NCBI GenBank assembly: GCA_934317215.1
Contig: CAKREH010000021.1
Coordinates: 1 to 59,651 of the forward strand
Reading direction: 5' to 3'
Source of the DNA: an uncultured Roseburia sp.
GTDB lineage: Bacteria > Bacillota > Clostridia > Lachnospirales > Lachnospiraceae
DNA length: 59,651 bases
In this document: piece by piece, positions 7,993 through 17,152 of the stretch
How positions within the stretch are numbered: the first letter of the stretch is position 1
Layout of the letters: each line of letters opens with the position of its first letter
Notes under the pieces: model-generated
The model's database searches: none
What the model was told of the DNA's origin: nothing
What the model saw: the letters and a program-made list of their open reading frames with translations, nothing else
Position numbers and translations under genes: made by a program

Positions 7993-8097
7993 AATCATCC
8001 TCCGTTTTATTATTCACATGCCGGGGCATGGATAAAAATCAAATAAACATATTGATAATATACCCCATTCTGTTAGAAAAAGCAATAGAAATACACC

Positions 8098-8126
8098 TTG
8101 TCATTTTCGTGAAAATTAGGTAAAAT
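8098..8126 (+). promoter_or_regulatory. Promoter upstream of folA
   Basis: -35 TTGTCA, 17-bp spacer, -10 TAAAAT. It gives an untranslated leader of about 155 nt that contains the 40-bp duplication. Confidence 0.6.
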
Positions 8127-8200
8127 GAGAGTTTGAGAGAGAAGAAACTGTGTGCGGGATAAGAGTATGGTGTTTGAAAAAAGTGCAGTGATCAGAATGA

Positions 8201-8280
8201 AGAAGCGTGTGAAAAATAAGAACTTTCATATGCAGAATGGAGAAGCGTGTGAAAAATAAGAACTTTCATATGCAGAATGG
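8201..8280 (+). repeat. Perfect 40-bp tandem duplication
   Basis: Positions 8201-8240 and 8241-8280 are the same in all 40 bases. Each unit ends in ATGG; together with the following AGA the second copy makes the GGAGA ribosome binding site of folA, and the first copy makes a decoy GGAGA 40 bp upstream. The absence of any mismatch suggests a recent event. Confidence 0.95.
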
Positions 8281-8288
8281 AGAAATTT

Positions 8289-8783
8289 ATGAATTTAATT
8301 GTAGCGGCAGATGAAAACTGGGCGATCGGCAATAAAAATGAATTGTTGGTGCGGATTCCGGCAGATCAGAAGTTTTTCCGTGAGACGACGATGGGCAAAG
8401 TGGTTGTGATGGGACGAAAGACATTGGAGACATTTCCAAATGGACTGCCTTTAATGGGACGGACGAATATTGTGCTGACACATGATAAAAAGTTCCGGGT
8501 TCCGGGAGCACTGATCGTACATGATATGGAAGAATTACATGAAGAGTTGGAAAAGTATAACAGCGAAGATATTTATGTGATCGGCGGGGAATCTGTTTAT
8601 AAGCAGCTCATTGATGAATGTGATGTGGCGCATGTCACAAAAATCGATTTTGCATATGATGCGGATGCACATTTCCCGGATCTGGATGCGGATCCGGAAT
8701 GGCAGATAACGGCGGACAGTGAGGAACAGACATATTTTGATCTCGAATACTATTTTTACCGGTACGAGAGAGTTGAAAAATAA
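8289..8783 (+). CDS. folA: Dihydrofolate reductase
   Basis: 164 aa, usual size for the family. It begins MNLIVAADENWAIGNKNELL, the typical start of the DHFR fold. The ATG at 8289 is placed 5 nt after GGAGA; the in-frame ATG at 8277 lacks a site. Conserved pieces include the Met20-type loop WAIGNKNELL, VVMGRKTLE for NADPH binding, and IYVIGGESVY near the C-terminus. It reduces dihydrofolate to tetrahydrofolate with NADPH in the cytoplasm. No thyA is in this window. The gene follows a duplicated leader segment that could affect its expression. Confidence 0.95.
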   Translation: MNLIVAADENWAIGNKNELLVRIPADQKFFRETTMGKVVVMGRKTLETFPNGLPLMGRTNIVLTHDKKFRVPGALIVHDMEELHEELEKYNSEDIYVIGGESVYKQLIDECDVAHVTKIDFAYDADAHFPDLDADPEWQITADSEEQTYFDLEYYFYRYERVEK

Positions 8784-8811
8784 GTAAACAACAGAAAGCA
8801 GTGCAGCAAAG

Positions 8812-9765
8812 ATGGAAAATTTTATTTACAGTATCAATGTAACATTTCCGATTTTTTTGGTGATGGTCATCGGCTATTTTTTAAAACAGATCGGCATGTT
8901 AAATGACAATTTTGTCACGGTGGCAAACCGTTTTAATTTTAAGGTAACACTGCCGTTTATGCTGTTCCGCGATATCGCGGGCGTGGATATCAGGGCAGTA
9001 TTTGATTTGAAATATGTATTGTTCTGTGCACTTGTCAGTACCGCGTGTTTCTGGCTGATCTGGGGAGGTGTGAAGCTGTTTTTAAAAGATCAGACCATGC
9101 GGGGCGCATTTGTGCAGGCATCGTTCCGCAGCAGTGCGGCGGTGATGGGACTTGCCTTTATCCAGAATATCTATGGAACGTCAGCGATGGGGCCTCTTAT
9201 GATCGTCAGCGCTGTGCCGCTTTATAATATTTTTTCCGTGATCGTGCTGACCTTTGAGGGAGAAAATGCGAGCGGAGTGGATGGAAAAGAGAAGATCAAA
9301 GAGGCATGTATCGGAATCGCTAAAAACCCGATCATTCTTGGTATTTTAGCGGGACTGATCGTGGGACTTTCAGGAATTGAATTTCCAACGATCATCAACA
9401 AGACGGTCAACAGTGTGGCACAGATGGCGACACCGCTTGCACTGATCACGATCGGAGCCGGATTTGAGGGCAGAAAGGCACTTGCGAAGATCAGGCCGAC
9501 GATCGCGGCATCTCTGATCAAGTTGGTGATCCAGCCGCTCATTTTCCTTCCGGTTGCGGCATGGATGGGGTTCAGTGGGGAGAAAATGATCGCAATTCTG
9601 ATCATGCTTGCATCTCCGACGACACCGAGCTGTTATATCATGGCAAAGAGCATGAACAACGATGGTGTGCTGACGGCGAGTGTGATCGTGACGACAACGT
9701 TATTGGCTGCATTTACGCTGACCGGATGGATCTTTATCTTAAAATCAGTCGGTCTGATTGGATAA
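8812..9765 (+). CDS. AEC family transporter
   Basis: 317 aa with about ten hydrophobic helices arranged in two halves. The opening FPIFLVMVIGYFLKQIGM and the later MLASPTTPSCYIMAKSMN-type segment are typical of auxin-efflux-carrier family permeases. Bacterial members move organic acids such as malate or malonate, or amino-acid-related compounds; the substrate cannot be read from sequence. The start has only a weak ribosome binding site. It lies 28 bp after folA and 78 bp before ilvB on the same strand. A role in exporting or importing organic acids related to branched-chain synthesis is only a guess. Confidence 0.85.
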   Translation: MENFIYSINVTFPIFLVMVIGYFLKQIGMLNDNFVTVANRFNFKVTLPFMLFRDIAGVDIRAVFDLKYVLFCALVSTACFWLIWGGVKLFLKDQTMRGAFVQASFRSSAAVMGLAFIQNIYGTSAMGPLMIVSAVPLYNIFSVIVLTFEGENASGVDGKEKIKEACIGIAKNPIILGILAGLIVGLSGIEFPTIINKTVNSVAQMATPLALITIGAGFEGRKALAKIRPTIAASLIKLVIQPLIFLPVAAWMGFSGEKMIAILIMLASPTTPSCYIMAKSMNNDGVLTASVIVTTTLLAAFTLTGWIFILKSVGLIG

Positions 9766-9843
9766 ATAAAATCATTGCATTTCCCGGTAAGATGGGATAT
9801 AGTTTTTTGAAAGAAAAAATACCTTGGTTTTTGGGAGGACGAT

Positions 9844-11565
9844 ATGGATATAACAGGCAGAAAATTATTTGTAAAAGCGCTGCAGGAAGAGGGCGTGGAT
9901 ACCATTTTTGGTTATCCGGGCGGTACTGTGACGGATCTTTTCGATGAATTATATAAACAGGATAGTATTGACGTCGTCCTGCCGAGACATGAACAGGGGC
10001 TGATCCACGCGGCGGAAGGGTATGCGAAATCTACCGGAAAAGTCGGTGTGTGTTTGGTGACGAGCGGGCCGGGTGCGACCAATATCATTACCGGTCTTGC
10101 GGATGCACATTATGACAGTATTCCGCTGGTTTGTTTTACGGGACAGGTTCCACTGTCTTTAATAGGAAATGATGCGTTCCAGGAAGTAGATATTGTCGGA
10201 ATGACAAGAAGTGTCACAAAATACGGTGTGACCGTGCGCAGACGGGAAGATTTGGGACGTATCATCAAGATGGCATTTTATATCGCATCCACCGGCAAGC
10301 CGGGACCGGTACTGATCGATATTCCGAAGGATATCCAGACAGCAGCAGGACCGGCGGAGTATCCGTCCAATATTCAGATCCGCGGTTATAAGCCGAATGA
10401 GTCGGTACATATCGGACAGCTGAAAAAGGCATATAAGCTGCTCCGCACCGCAAAGAAACCGCTGATCCTTGCCGGAGGCGGAATCAATATTGCACATGCG
10501 AATGACAAACTGCTCGCATTGGCGGAGAAAATGCAGATCCCGGTTGTCACAACGATCATGGGGAAAGGTGCAATCCCGACAAGCCACCCGCTTTATGTCG
10601 GAAACAGCGGCATGCATGGAAAATATGCGGCAAATATGGCAGTCAGCAAATGTGATGTGCTCTTTTCTATCGGAACGAGATTTAATGACCGTATCACCGG
10701 AGATCTGAATGAATTTGCACCGAAAGCGAAGATCGTACATATCGATGTGGATACGGCATCAATCTCCAGAAATGTTGTAGTGGATGTGCCGGTCGTATCG
10801 GATGCGAATCTGGCGTTAGAAAAGCTGCTTGAATGGGCGGAATCAAAAGATACCGAGCAGTGGCAGAAAGAAATTGCGGAGTGGGATAAGAAAAATCCGC
10901 TTGAGATGCGCAGGGACTGTGGCATGACGCCGCAGATGGTATTTGAGCATGTAAACCGAACCTTTGGAGAGGCTGTCTATGTGACGGATGTCGGACAGCA
11001 TCAGATGTGGGCGACACAGTACCTGGAGTTGGATGCCTGGCATCAGCTGATCACGTCCGGTGGACTTGGCACGATGGGATTTGGATTCCCGGCAGCGATC
11101 GGGGCAAAGATCGGCAATCGCGATAAGGAAGTCGTATGTTTTACGGGAGACGGCGGTTTTCAGATGAATATTCAGGAGATGGCAACGGCGGTCGTACAGG
11201 AAGCACCGGTGATCATCTGCCTGTTTAATAACTATTACCTTGGCATGGTGCGTCAGATGCAGCAGCTGTTTTATGGAAAACGTTATGAGGCGACCTGCCT
11301 GCGCAGAAGGAGAACCTGTCCTGCAAACTGTAAGGGACCGAATGCATCCTGTCCGCCGTACACACCGGATTTTATCGCATTGGCAAAAAGCTACGGAGCA
11401 CATGGGATACGAGTGGAAAAAGAAGAGGACATTCAGGCAGCACTCGATGAAGCACGCACCTGCACGGATGCTCCGACGATCATTGAATTTATGATTTCTA
11501 CGGATGAGATCGTACTTCCTATGGTAAAGAGCGGAAATCCAATGAGCGAGATGATTTTGAAATAG
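9844..11565 (+). CDS. ilvB: Acetolactate synthase, large subunit
   Basis: 573 aa. This thiamine diphosphate enzyme condenses two pyruvates, or pyruvate with 2-oxobutyrate, at the start of valine, leucine and isoleucine synthesis. Visible features are the catalytic Glu50 in RHEQG, the segment GYPGG, and the thiamine diphosphate site GDGGFQMNIQE followed by NN. GGGAGG precedes the ATG. It is followed after 14 bp by the regulatory subunit, so the pair forms the holoenzyme. Unusually, a loop near residues 483-506 carries four cysteines (485, 492, 496, 503) where the Bacillus and Escherichia enzymes, from memory, have a short loop. No T-box or leader peptide was seen upstream. Confidence 0.96.
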   Translation: MDITGRKLFVKALQEEGVDTIFGYPGGTVTDLFDELYKQDSIDVVLPRHEQGLIHAAEGYAKSTGKVGVCLVTSGPGATNIITGLADAHYDSIPLVCFTGQVPLSLIGNDAFQEVDIVGMTRSVTKYGVTVRRREDLGRIIKMAFYIASTGKPGPVLIDIPKDIQTAAGPAEYPSNIQIRGYKPNESVHIGQLKKAYKLLRTAKKPLILAGGGINIAHANDKLLALAEKMQIPVVTTIMGKGAIPTSHPLYVGNSGMHGKYAANMAVSKCDVLFSIGTRFNDRITGDLNEFAPKAKIVHIDVDTASISRNVVVDVPVVSDANLALEKLLEWAESKDTEQWQKEIAEWDKKNPLEMRRDCGMTPQMVFEHVNRTFGEAVYVTDVGQHQMWATQYLELDAWHQLITSGGLGTMGFGFPAAIGAKIGNRDKEVVCFTGDGGFQMNIQEMATAVVQEAPVIICLFNNYYLGMVRQMQQLFYGKRYEATCLRRRRTCPANCKGPNASCPPYTPDFIALAKSYGAHGIRVEKEEDIQAALDEARTCTDAPTIIEFMISTDEIVLPMVKSGNPMSEMILK

Positions 11566-11579
11566 GAGAGGATACGGGT

Positions 11580-12077
11580 ATGAAAAATAGATGGATTGCA
11601 TTATATGTGGAAAACCAGGTAGGTGTTTTAGCAAAAGTATCCGGTCTTTTCTCCGGAAAATCTTACAATCTCCAGAGTCTTACGGTTGGTACAACAGAGG
11701 ATGAGACGGTTTCAAGAATGACGATCTGTGTGACCAGTGATGATATCACATTTGAGCAGATCAAAAAACAGTTGAACCGCATGGTCGAGGTTATCAAGGT
11801 TATCGATCTTACCGATGTGCCGATCCACATGAAAGAGATTTTGTTTGCAAAAGTATTAGATGTCAATGAGGCAGGAAAACTTGAGATATTTCAGATCGCA
11901 CAGGTGTTTAACGTGCAGGTGGCAGATATTGGCAATGACAGTGTACTTTTAGAGTGTAAGCTGACGGAACGCCGTAACAACGAGCTGATTGCTCTGTTAA
12001 AATCCAAATTCCACCGGATCGAGGTTGTGCGCGGTGGTGCGGTGGCGATTGAGTCGATCAGTACGTCCTGCCGGTAG
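11580..12077 (+). CDS. ilvN: Acetolactate synthase, small subunit
   Basis: 165 aa. The N-terminal ACT domain (about residues 3-75) starts RWIALYVENQVGVLAKVSGLF, the valine-sensing fold of IlvN/IlvH. The C-terminal domain (about 80-160) contains the usual RGGAVAIES-type end. It binds the large subunit encoded immediately upstream, stimulates it and gives feedback inhibition by valine. The start follows GGAGAGG. A rho-independent terminator lies 80 bp downstream. Confidence 0.95.
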   Translation: MKNRWIALYVENQVGVLAKVSGLFSGKSYNLQSLTVGTTEDETVSRMTICVTSDDITFEQIKKQLNRMVEVIKVIDLTDVPIHMKEILFAKVLDVNEAGKLEIFQIAQVFNVQVADIGNDSVLLECKLTERRNNELIALLKSKFHRIEVVRGGAVAIESISTSCR

Positions 12078-12146
12078 TTATGCAGGTAAGCAGTGATACA
12101 GATTAACATATCTGCCAGCAGAAAAGCAGGATTGTAAAATAGTTTT

Positions 12147-12194
12147 CATAGAGAAGGAGGCATGCGGTAATTTCACATGCCTCTTTTTCTATGA
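12147..12194 (+). terminator. Terminator after ilvBN
   Basis: GAGGCATG (12157-12164) pairs with CATGCCTC (12176-12183), followed by TTTTT. The weaker outer stem ATAGA/TCTAT extends it. Confidence 0.85.
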
Positions 12195-12216
12195 TGGAAA
12201 AAATTTATAAAATTTT

Positions 12217-13260
12217 TTATATTCGCTTATTTAAAAAAGCAATAAACTTTTCAAAATGCATCGGTGTCCCCTGGATCTCCTGCACTTTTAAGCGGTTTTT
12301 TTCATTAAATCCAACAAGAATGTTATGGTTTGCCTCTGAGAGGTAATCGATGATACCGTCGATGTCGGATTTGATATTCTTCGGGCACTGGATATACAGA
12401 TGCTTGTTGGCGCTGATATGCAGTGTGTAGGAGATACTGAAATGATACCAGAAGAACTTGTGCAGCGTGGAATATTTGTAGATCCAGATGATCTGATCAA
12501 TCGGTACGATCGCGTTGCCGTAGACGGAAGTTTCAATGAAAAAATGTTCCGTGATAAACATATCTTCCGTTGCAAGCTGCGGCAGTGTGGCAAGCTCTTC
12601 CTCTGCCTGTTCTAACATTTTTTTTGGGTTTCCAAACAGTGCGAGATCCTGACAGGCAGGGGAGAGCACCGGAAAATACATGTACACGACGGAAAGCACA
12701 ATGCAGAGCAGTGCATAGATTCCGGTAATGAAAATCGCTGCAAATAAAATCCGGTTTCCGATACGATTAAACCCCGGCTCGCTGATATAGCAGGAAGAAA
12801 CCTTGTTGCGGATCCCATTTTCTGTCCAGTTTAAATCGGTGGAAAGATTGGAAAGCAGGGTGTCAAAATTTTCATTTCCTTTTGAAATTTTTCCTTTGAT
12901 GGTGACTTCCTCAATGGAAGGCAAGCCCTCTTCGCTTGTATTTGGCGATAATAATACAATAATACATTCCTCGTCACGCATGGTGTAATAATAATAACCG
13001 TTGGTATGACCAAAGATAGACTGGGTATATCCGGTAAATTTCAAATCGCAAAGCGTGGTGCTCACATATTGTTCGCCATTACGGAAAGCTGTTTCTAAGG
13101 AAGTATCTTCGGGAAGAACATCCGGGGAAAACACAGCGGATAACGAAAAAAAGTTCCATGTAAGAATGAGCACGATGAGGTAAATGATCGGGGCTGCAAG
13201 TCTTCTTTTGTAAAATGCCTTGATGTTTTTGCTGATGTAGTGATCGTAATTTTCGGGCAT
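12217..13260 (-). CDS. Two-helix membrane protein of unknown function
   Basis: 347 aa. Membrane helices lie at about residues 22-42 and 172-198. Between them lies a domain of about 125 residues that should be extracellular; after the second helix comes a cytoplasmic domain of about 145 residues rich in aromatic residues. The start follows AAAGGA. It stands alone between the ilvBN operon and a methyltransferase gene. The C-terminal region, with its alternating hydrophobic strands, resembles PH-like membrane-associated domains, but I do not recognise the family and assign no function. Confidence 0.6.
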   Translation of the reverse strand: MPENYDHYISKNIKAFYKRRLAAPIIYLIVLILTWNFFSLSAVFSPDVLPEDTSLETAFRNGEQYVSTTLCDLKFTGYTQSIFGHTNGYYYYTMRDEECIIVLLSPNTSEEGLPSIEEVTIKGKISKGNENFDTLLSNLSTDLNWTENGIRNKVSSCYISEPGFNRIGNRILFAAIFITGIYALLCIVLSVVYMYFPVLSPACQDLALFGNPKKMLEQAEEELATLPQLATEDMFITEHFFIETSVYGNAIVPIDQIIWIYKYSTLHKFFWYHFSISYTLHISANKHLYIQCPKNIKSDIDGIIDYLSEANHNILVGFNEKNRLKVQEIQGTPMHFEKFIAFLNKRI

Positions 13261-13389
13261 ATCAAAATCCTTTTCTCAAATAAAAAATGACATACTGCTA
13301 ATAGTATAGATTCTTTTTTGCTTTATTTCAACTAAAACCTGTGATAAGATGGTACTTGCCAGTAATCAGCGATAAAAGGAGATTATAAT

Positions 13390-14160
13390 TTGGAAGCATA
13401 TACAAGTTTTGCACAGGTGTATGATCTGTTTATGGATAATGTTCCATATGAAGAGTGGAGCCGGTACATTATAGGACTTCTGAAAGAATATGGGATCTGT
13501 GACGGAACAGTACTTGACTTGGGCTGTGGAACAGGAAAAATCACAAGATTGTTGAAAAAAGCGGGCTACGATATGATCGGTGTGGATAATTCACCGGAAA
13601 TGCTGGAGATCGCGGCAGAGACCGGATATCAGGAGATGCCGGAGGATGAGATCTTATATCTGTTACAGGATATGAGAGAACTTGAACTGTACGGAAGCGT
13701 GCGCGCGGTCGTGAGTATCTGTGACTCGATGAACTATCTGCTCGAAGAGACAGATCTTTTGTCCCTGTTTTACCGTGTCAATGAATATTTAGATCCGGAT
13801 GGTATTTTTATTTTCGATCTGAACACAGTATATAAATACAGAGAACTTTTAGGTGAGACAACGATCGCAGAAAACCGCGACGAGGGCAGTTTCATCTGGG
13901 ATAACTATTTCGACGAAGACGAGCAGATCAATGAATATGATCTGACGCTTTTTATCCGGGAAGAAGAAGGACTTTACCGCAAATTTGAGGAGACGCACTA
14001 CCAGCGTGCCTACGAATTCGAAACCGTAAAACACCTTTTAGAACAGGCGGGGCTTGAACTTATCGCAGCATATGACGCATTCACAAGAGAGCCGGTAAAA
14101 GAGGACAGCGAGCGCATTTATGTGATCGCGGGGAGGGGCACCGGCAATCGGGAAATCTGA
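13390..14160 (+). CDS. Class I SAM-dependent methyltransferase
   Basis: 256 aa. The TTG start at 13390 was chosen because AAGGAGA lies just upstream and no better ATG exists. Motif I, VLDLGCGTGKIT (about residues 42-53), binds S-adenosylmethionine, and the acidic residue of motif II is in GVDNSPEML. The family also has the following ICDSMNYL segment. The substrate is unknown. It begins a same-strand series with hslO, nadE, an aldo/keto reductase and guanine deaminase, though the spacings (about 75-110 bp) do not prove one transcript. Confidence 0.88.
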   Translation: MEAYTSFAQVYDLFMDNVPYEEWSRYIIGLLKEYGICDGTVLDLGCGTGKITRLLKKAGYDMIGVDNSPEMLEIAAETGYQEMPEDEILYLLQDMRELELYGSVRAVVSICDSMNYLLEETDLLSLFYRVNEYLDPDGIFIFDLNTVYKYRELLGETTIAENRDEGSFIWDNYFDEDEQINEYDLTLFIREEEGLYRKFEETHYQRAYEFETVKHLLEQAGLELIAAYDAFTREPVKEDSERIYVIAGRGTGNREI

Positions 14161-14234
14161 ATGCACTGTTTGCCCTCAGCATCATTGAGTCAATCAGAAA
14201 TTTATGAGTACAGTACGAAAATGGAGGATAAAAT

Positions 14235-15110
14235 ATGAGTGATTATATTGTAAGAGCAACAGCGGCGGATAGCCAGATCCGTGCATTTGCCATCACATCA
14301 AAGGAAATGGTTGAGGAGGCAAGATGTGATCACGACACAAGACCGGTCATCACGGCAGCGTTGGGACGTCTTTTGAGCGGTGCAGCAATGATGGGAACAA
14401 TGATGAAAGGGGATAAGGATCTTTTGACGATCCAGATCCAGTGCGGCGGTTCGGCAAAAGGACTTACCGTGACAGCGGATTCCCATGGCCATGTCAAGGG
14501 ATTTCCTATGGAATCCCAGGTGGAACTGCCGTTAAATGCACAGGGCAAATTAGATGTGGGCGGAGCGCTTGGACTTGGCGTGATGAGTGTCATCAAAGAC
14601 ATGGGGTTAAAAGAACCGTATGTGGGACAGATCGCACTGCAGACCGGAGAGATCGCTGAGGATCTGACCTATTATTTTGCAACATCCGAACAGATCCCGT
14701 CCGCAGTAGGGCTTGGAGTTTTAGTGGACAAAGACTTATCGGTGCGCCAGGCGGGCGGTTTTATCATCCAGCTGATGCCGTTTACCAGCGATGAGGTCAT
14801 TGAAAAACTGGAAAACAAGATCAGGGAGATCGCATCTGTAACGGAAATGTTAGAGCAGGGTATGACACCGGAACAGATTTTAGAGGAGATCTTAGGAGAT
14901 TTCGGTCTTGAGATCTCAGATAAGATTCCGGCTGCATTTGAGTGCGACTGTTCGAAAGAGAGAGTTTCACGCGCAATCTCCACACTCAGCAAAAAAGATC
15001 TGGATTCGATCATCAATGACGGAGAGGCGATCGAGGTAAAATGCCAGTTCTGTAACAAGGCATACCATTTTGATGTGGACGAATTAAAGGAAATGCGTTC
15101 CGCAAAATAA
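14235..15110 (+). CDS. hslO: Hsp33 redox-regulated chaperone
   Basis: 291 aa. It shows the full Hsp33 layout: an N-terminal substrate-binding core beginning DYIVRATAADSQIRAFAI, the GLTVTADSHGHVKG and GALGLGVMSVIKD segments, and a C-terminal zinc module with Cys237-x-Cys239 and Cys270-x-x-Cys273. Under oxidation the cysteines form disulphides, release zinc and activate holdase function. GGAGG precedes the ATG. In an anaerobe this fits defence against oxygen or hypochlorite exposure. Confidence 0.96.
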   Translation: MSDYIVRATAADSQIRAFAITSKEMVEEARCDHDTRPVITAALGRLLSGAAMMGTMMKGDKDLLTIQIQCGGSAKGLTVTADSHGHVKGFPMESQVELPLNAQGKLDVGGALGLGVMSVIKDMGLKEPYVGQIALQTGEIAEDLTYYFATSEQIPSAVGLGVLVDKDLSVRQAGGFIIQLMPFTSDEVIEKLENKIREIASVTEMLEQGMTPEQILEEILGDFGLEISDKIPAAFECDCSKERVSRAISTLSKKDLDSIINDGEAIEVKCQFCNKAYHFDVDELKEMRSAK

Positions 15111-15217
15111 AAAGTGCTGCTGTTCCGCAAAAACAGTACAAGCGGACAGTAACGAAAAGGCAAGGCAATGTGGTTGCGGTAAGCAGGGGGCAAAACGTAA
15201 CCGGAAAAGAGGAAAGA

Positions 15218-17152
15218 ATGAGACAGGGATTTGTGAAAGTTGCAGCGGTAACGCCAAAGATCAGGGTTGCCGACACAGGATATAATGCAAAAGTGATCTG
15301 CCAGTCTGTTAAAGAGGCGGCAGAGGCGGGAGCAAAAGTGATCGTTCTGCCGGAACTGTGTATCACAGGGTATACCTGTGGGGATCTGTTTTTACAGGAA
15401 AAGCTGCTTCGGGAGGCGAAAGAAGAATTATTGCATATCGCAGCATTTACGACAGGCGTGGATGCGATCGTATTTGTCGGACTTCCACTTGCATACAAAG
15501 GAAAATTATATAACGTGGCAGCGGCAGTAAACCGTGGAAAAATCCTTGGCATCGTGCCGAAAACCTACCTTCCGAATTACAACGAATTTTATGAAGCGCG
15601 CCATTTTACAAGAGGTATGGAAGAGGTGGTCGATGTAAGGCTGACCGAAGATGTGATCGTTCCGATGGGAACCAGGCAGTTATTTACCTGTCTGGAACTG
15701 CCGGAACTTGTGATTGCAGCGGAACTCTGCGAGGATCTCTGGACGATGAATCCGCCGAGCATCGGACATGCCATGCACGGTGCAGCGCTGATCGTAAATC
15801 TTTCCGCGTCGGATGAGACGACCGGAAAACCGGCTTACCGCAGGGAACTGGTAAACGGACAGTCGGCAAGACTGCTCTGCGGTTATATCTATGCCAGTGC
15901 AGGGGACGGCGAGTCCACACAGGATGTGGTCTATTCCGGGCATAACCTGATCGCTGAAAATGGCCGCCTGTTAGCGGAGTCAGAACTTTTTGATGCGCAG
16001 GCAATATTCACGGAGATCGATGTATCACGACTTGCATCCGAGCGCCGCAGAATGACGACATTTGAAACGGTCACAGAGCCGGTGTACCGCGAAAATGTAT
16101 TTTCCTTACAGATGGAGGAGACAGAGCTGACGCGCTATATTGATCCGATGCCGTTTGTGCCGTCCGGCGAGCGCGACCGTACACTGCGCTGCGAAGAGAT
16201 CTTATCGATCCAGTCGATGGGACTGAAAAAACGTTTAGAGCATACACACTGCAAGTCAGCAGTGATTGGAATTTCCGGCGGACTCGATTCCACGCTGGCA
16301 CTTCTCGTCACTGTGCGCGCTTTTGATGCGCTCGGAATGGATCACAGTAATATCAAGGCGGTGACCATGCCGGGATTTGGCACGACAGACCGCACTTACG
16401 ATAATGCAGTATCATTGATCCGCTGCCTGGGAGCTGATTTTATCGAGGTGGATATCAAAGATGCGGTCAACATTCATTTCCGTGATATCGGGCAGGATCC
16501 GTCAGTGCATGACGTGACCTACGAAAACGGACAGGCGAGAGAGCGCACGCAGATTCTGATGGATATTGCAAACAAGTCCGGTGGAATGGTGATCGGAACC
16601 GGAGATTTGTCGGAGCTTGCACTTGGCTGGGCGACTTACAACGGAGATCACATGTCCATGTATGCAGTCAATGCCTCAGTGCCAAAGACACTGGTGCGCC
16701 ATCTGGTGCGTTATTATGCGGATACCTGTGGGGATGAGACTTTAAAACAAGTGCTGCTCGATGTGCTTGACACACCTGTATCCCCGGAACTTTTACCGCC
16801 GGAAGACGGAAAAATTTCACAGAAGACGGAGGACTTAGTCGGCCCTTACGAGCTGCACGATTTTTATCTGTATCATATGCTGCGTCTTTCCTACGCACCG
16901 GCAAAGGTTTACCGTCTGGCAAAACAGGCATTTGCCGGAACCTATGACGATGCGACGATTTTCAAGTGGCTGGAGACATTTTACCGCCGTTTCTTTGCGC
17001 AGCAGTTTAAACGTTCCTGTCTGCCGGACGGACCAAAAGTCGGAAGTGTTGCGGTATCTCCGCGTGGGGATCTGCGTATGCCGTCCGATGCGTGTGCCTC
17101 AATATGGTTAGCGGAACTGGAGGAGTTAAAGGATGCAGTATCGCAGGGATAA
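15218..17152 (+). CDS. nadE: Glutamine-dependent NAD+ synthase
   Basis: 644 aa. The ATG at 15218 follows AGAGGAAAG; a longer GTG start at 15170 is unlikely. The N-terminal nitrilase-type glutaminase carries the Glu-Lys-Cys triad (Glu46 in LPELC, Lys115 in PKTYLPNYNEF, Cys171 in ELCEDLW). The C-terminal NAD synthetase has the PP-loop ISGGLDSTLAL. Ammonia from glutamine is used to amidate nicotinic acid adenine dinucleotide with ATP. It overlaps the next gene by 20 bp, indicating translational coupling with the aldo/keto reductase. Confidence 0.96.
   Translation: MRQGFVKVAAVTPKIRVADTGYNAKVICQSVKEAAEAGAKVIVLPELCITGYTCGDLFLQEKLLREAKEELLHIAAFTTGVDAIVFVGLPLAYKGKLYNVAAAVNRGKILGIVPKTYLPNYNEFYEARHFTRGMEEVVDVRLTEDVIVPMGTRQLFTCLELPELVIAAELCEDLWTMNPPSIGHAMHGAALIVNLSASDETTGKPAYRRELVNGQSARLLCGYIYASAGDGESTQDVVYSGHNLIAENGRLLAESELFDAQAIFTEIDVSRLASERRRMTTFETVTEPVYRENVFSLQMEETELTRYIDPMPFVPSGERDRTLRCEEILSIQSMGLKKRLEHTHCKSAVIGISGGLDSTLALLVTVRAFDALGMDHSNIKAVTMPGFGTTDRTYDNAVSLIRCLGADFIEVDIKDAVNIHFRDIGQDPSVHDVTYENGQARERTQILMDIANKSGGMVIGTGDLSELALGWATYNGDHMSMYAVNASVPKTLVRHLVRYYADTCGDETLKQVLLDVLDTPVSPELLPPEDGKISQKTEDLVGPYELHDFYLYHMLRLSYAPAKVYRLAKQAFAGTYDDATIFKWLETFYRRFFAQQFKRSCLPDGPKVGSVAVSPRGDLRMPSDACASIWLAELEELKDAVSQG

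Noticed and set aside
10843..11634. Minus-strand frame of 263 codons inside ilvB
   Set aside because: It lies wholly antisense to conserved ilvB sequence, has no recognisable domain, and is rich in Cys, His and Arg as mirror frames often are.
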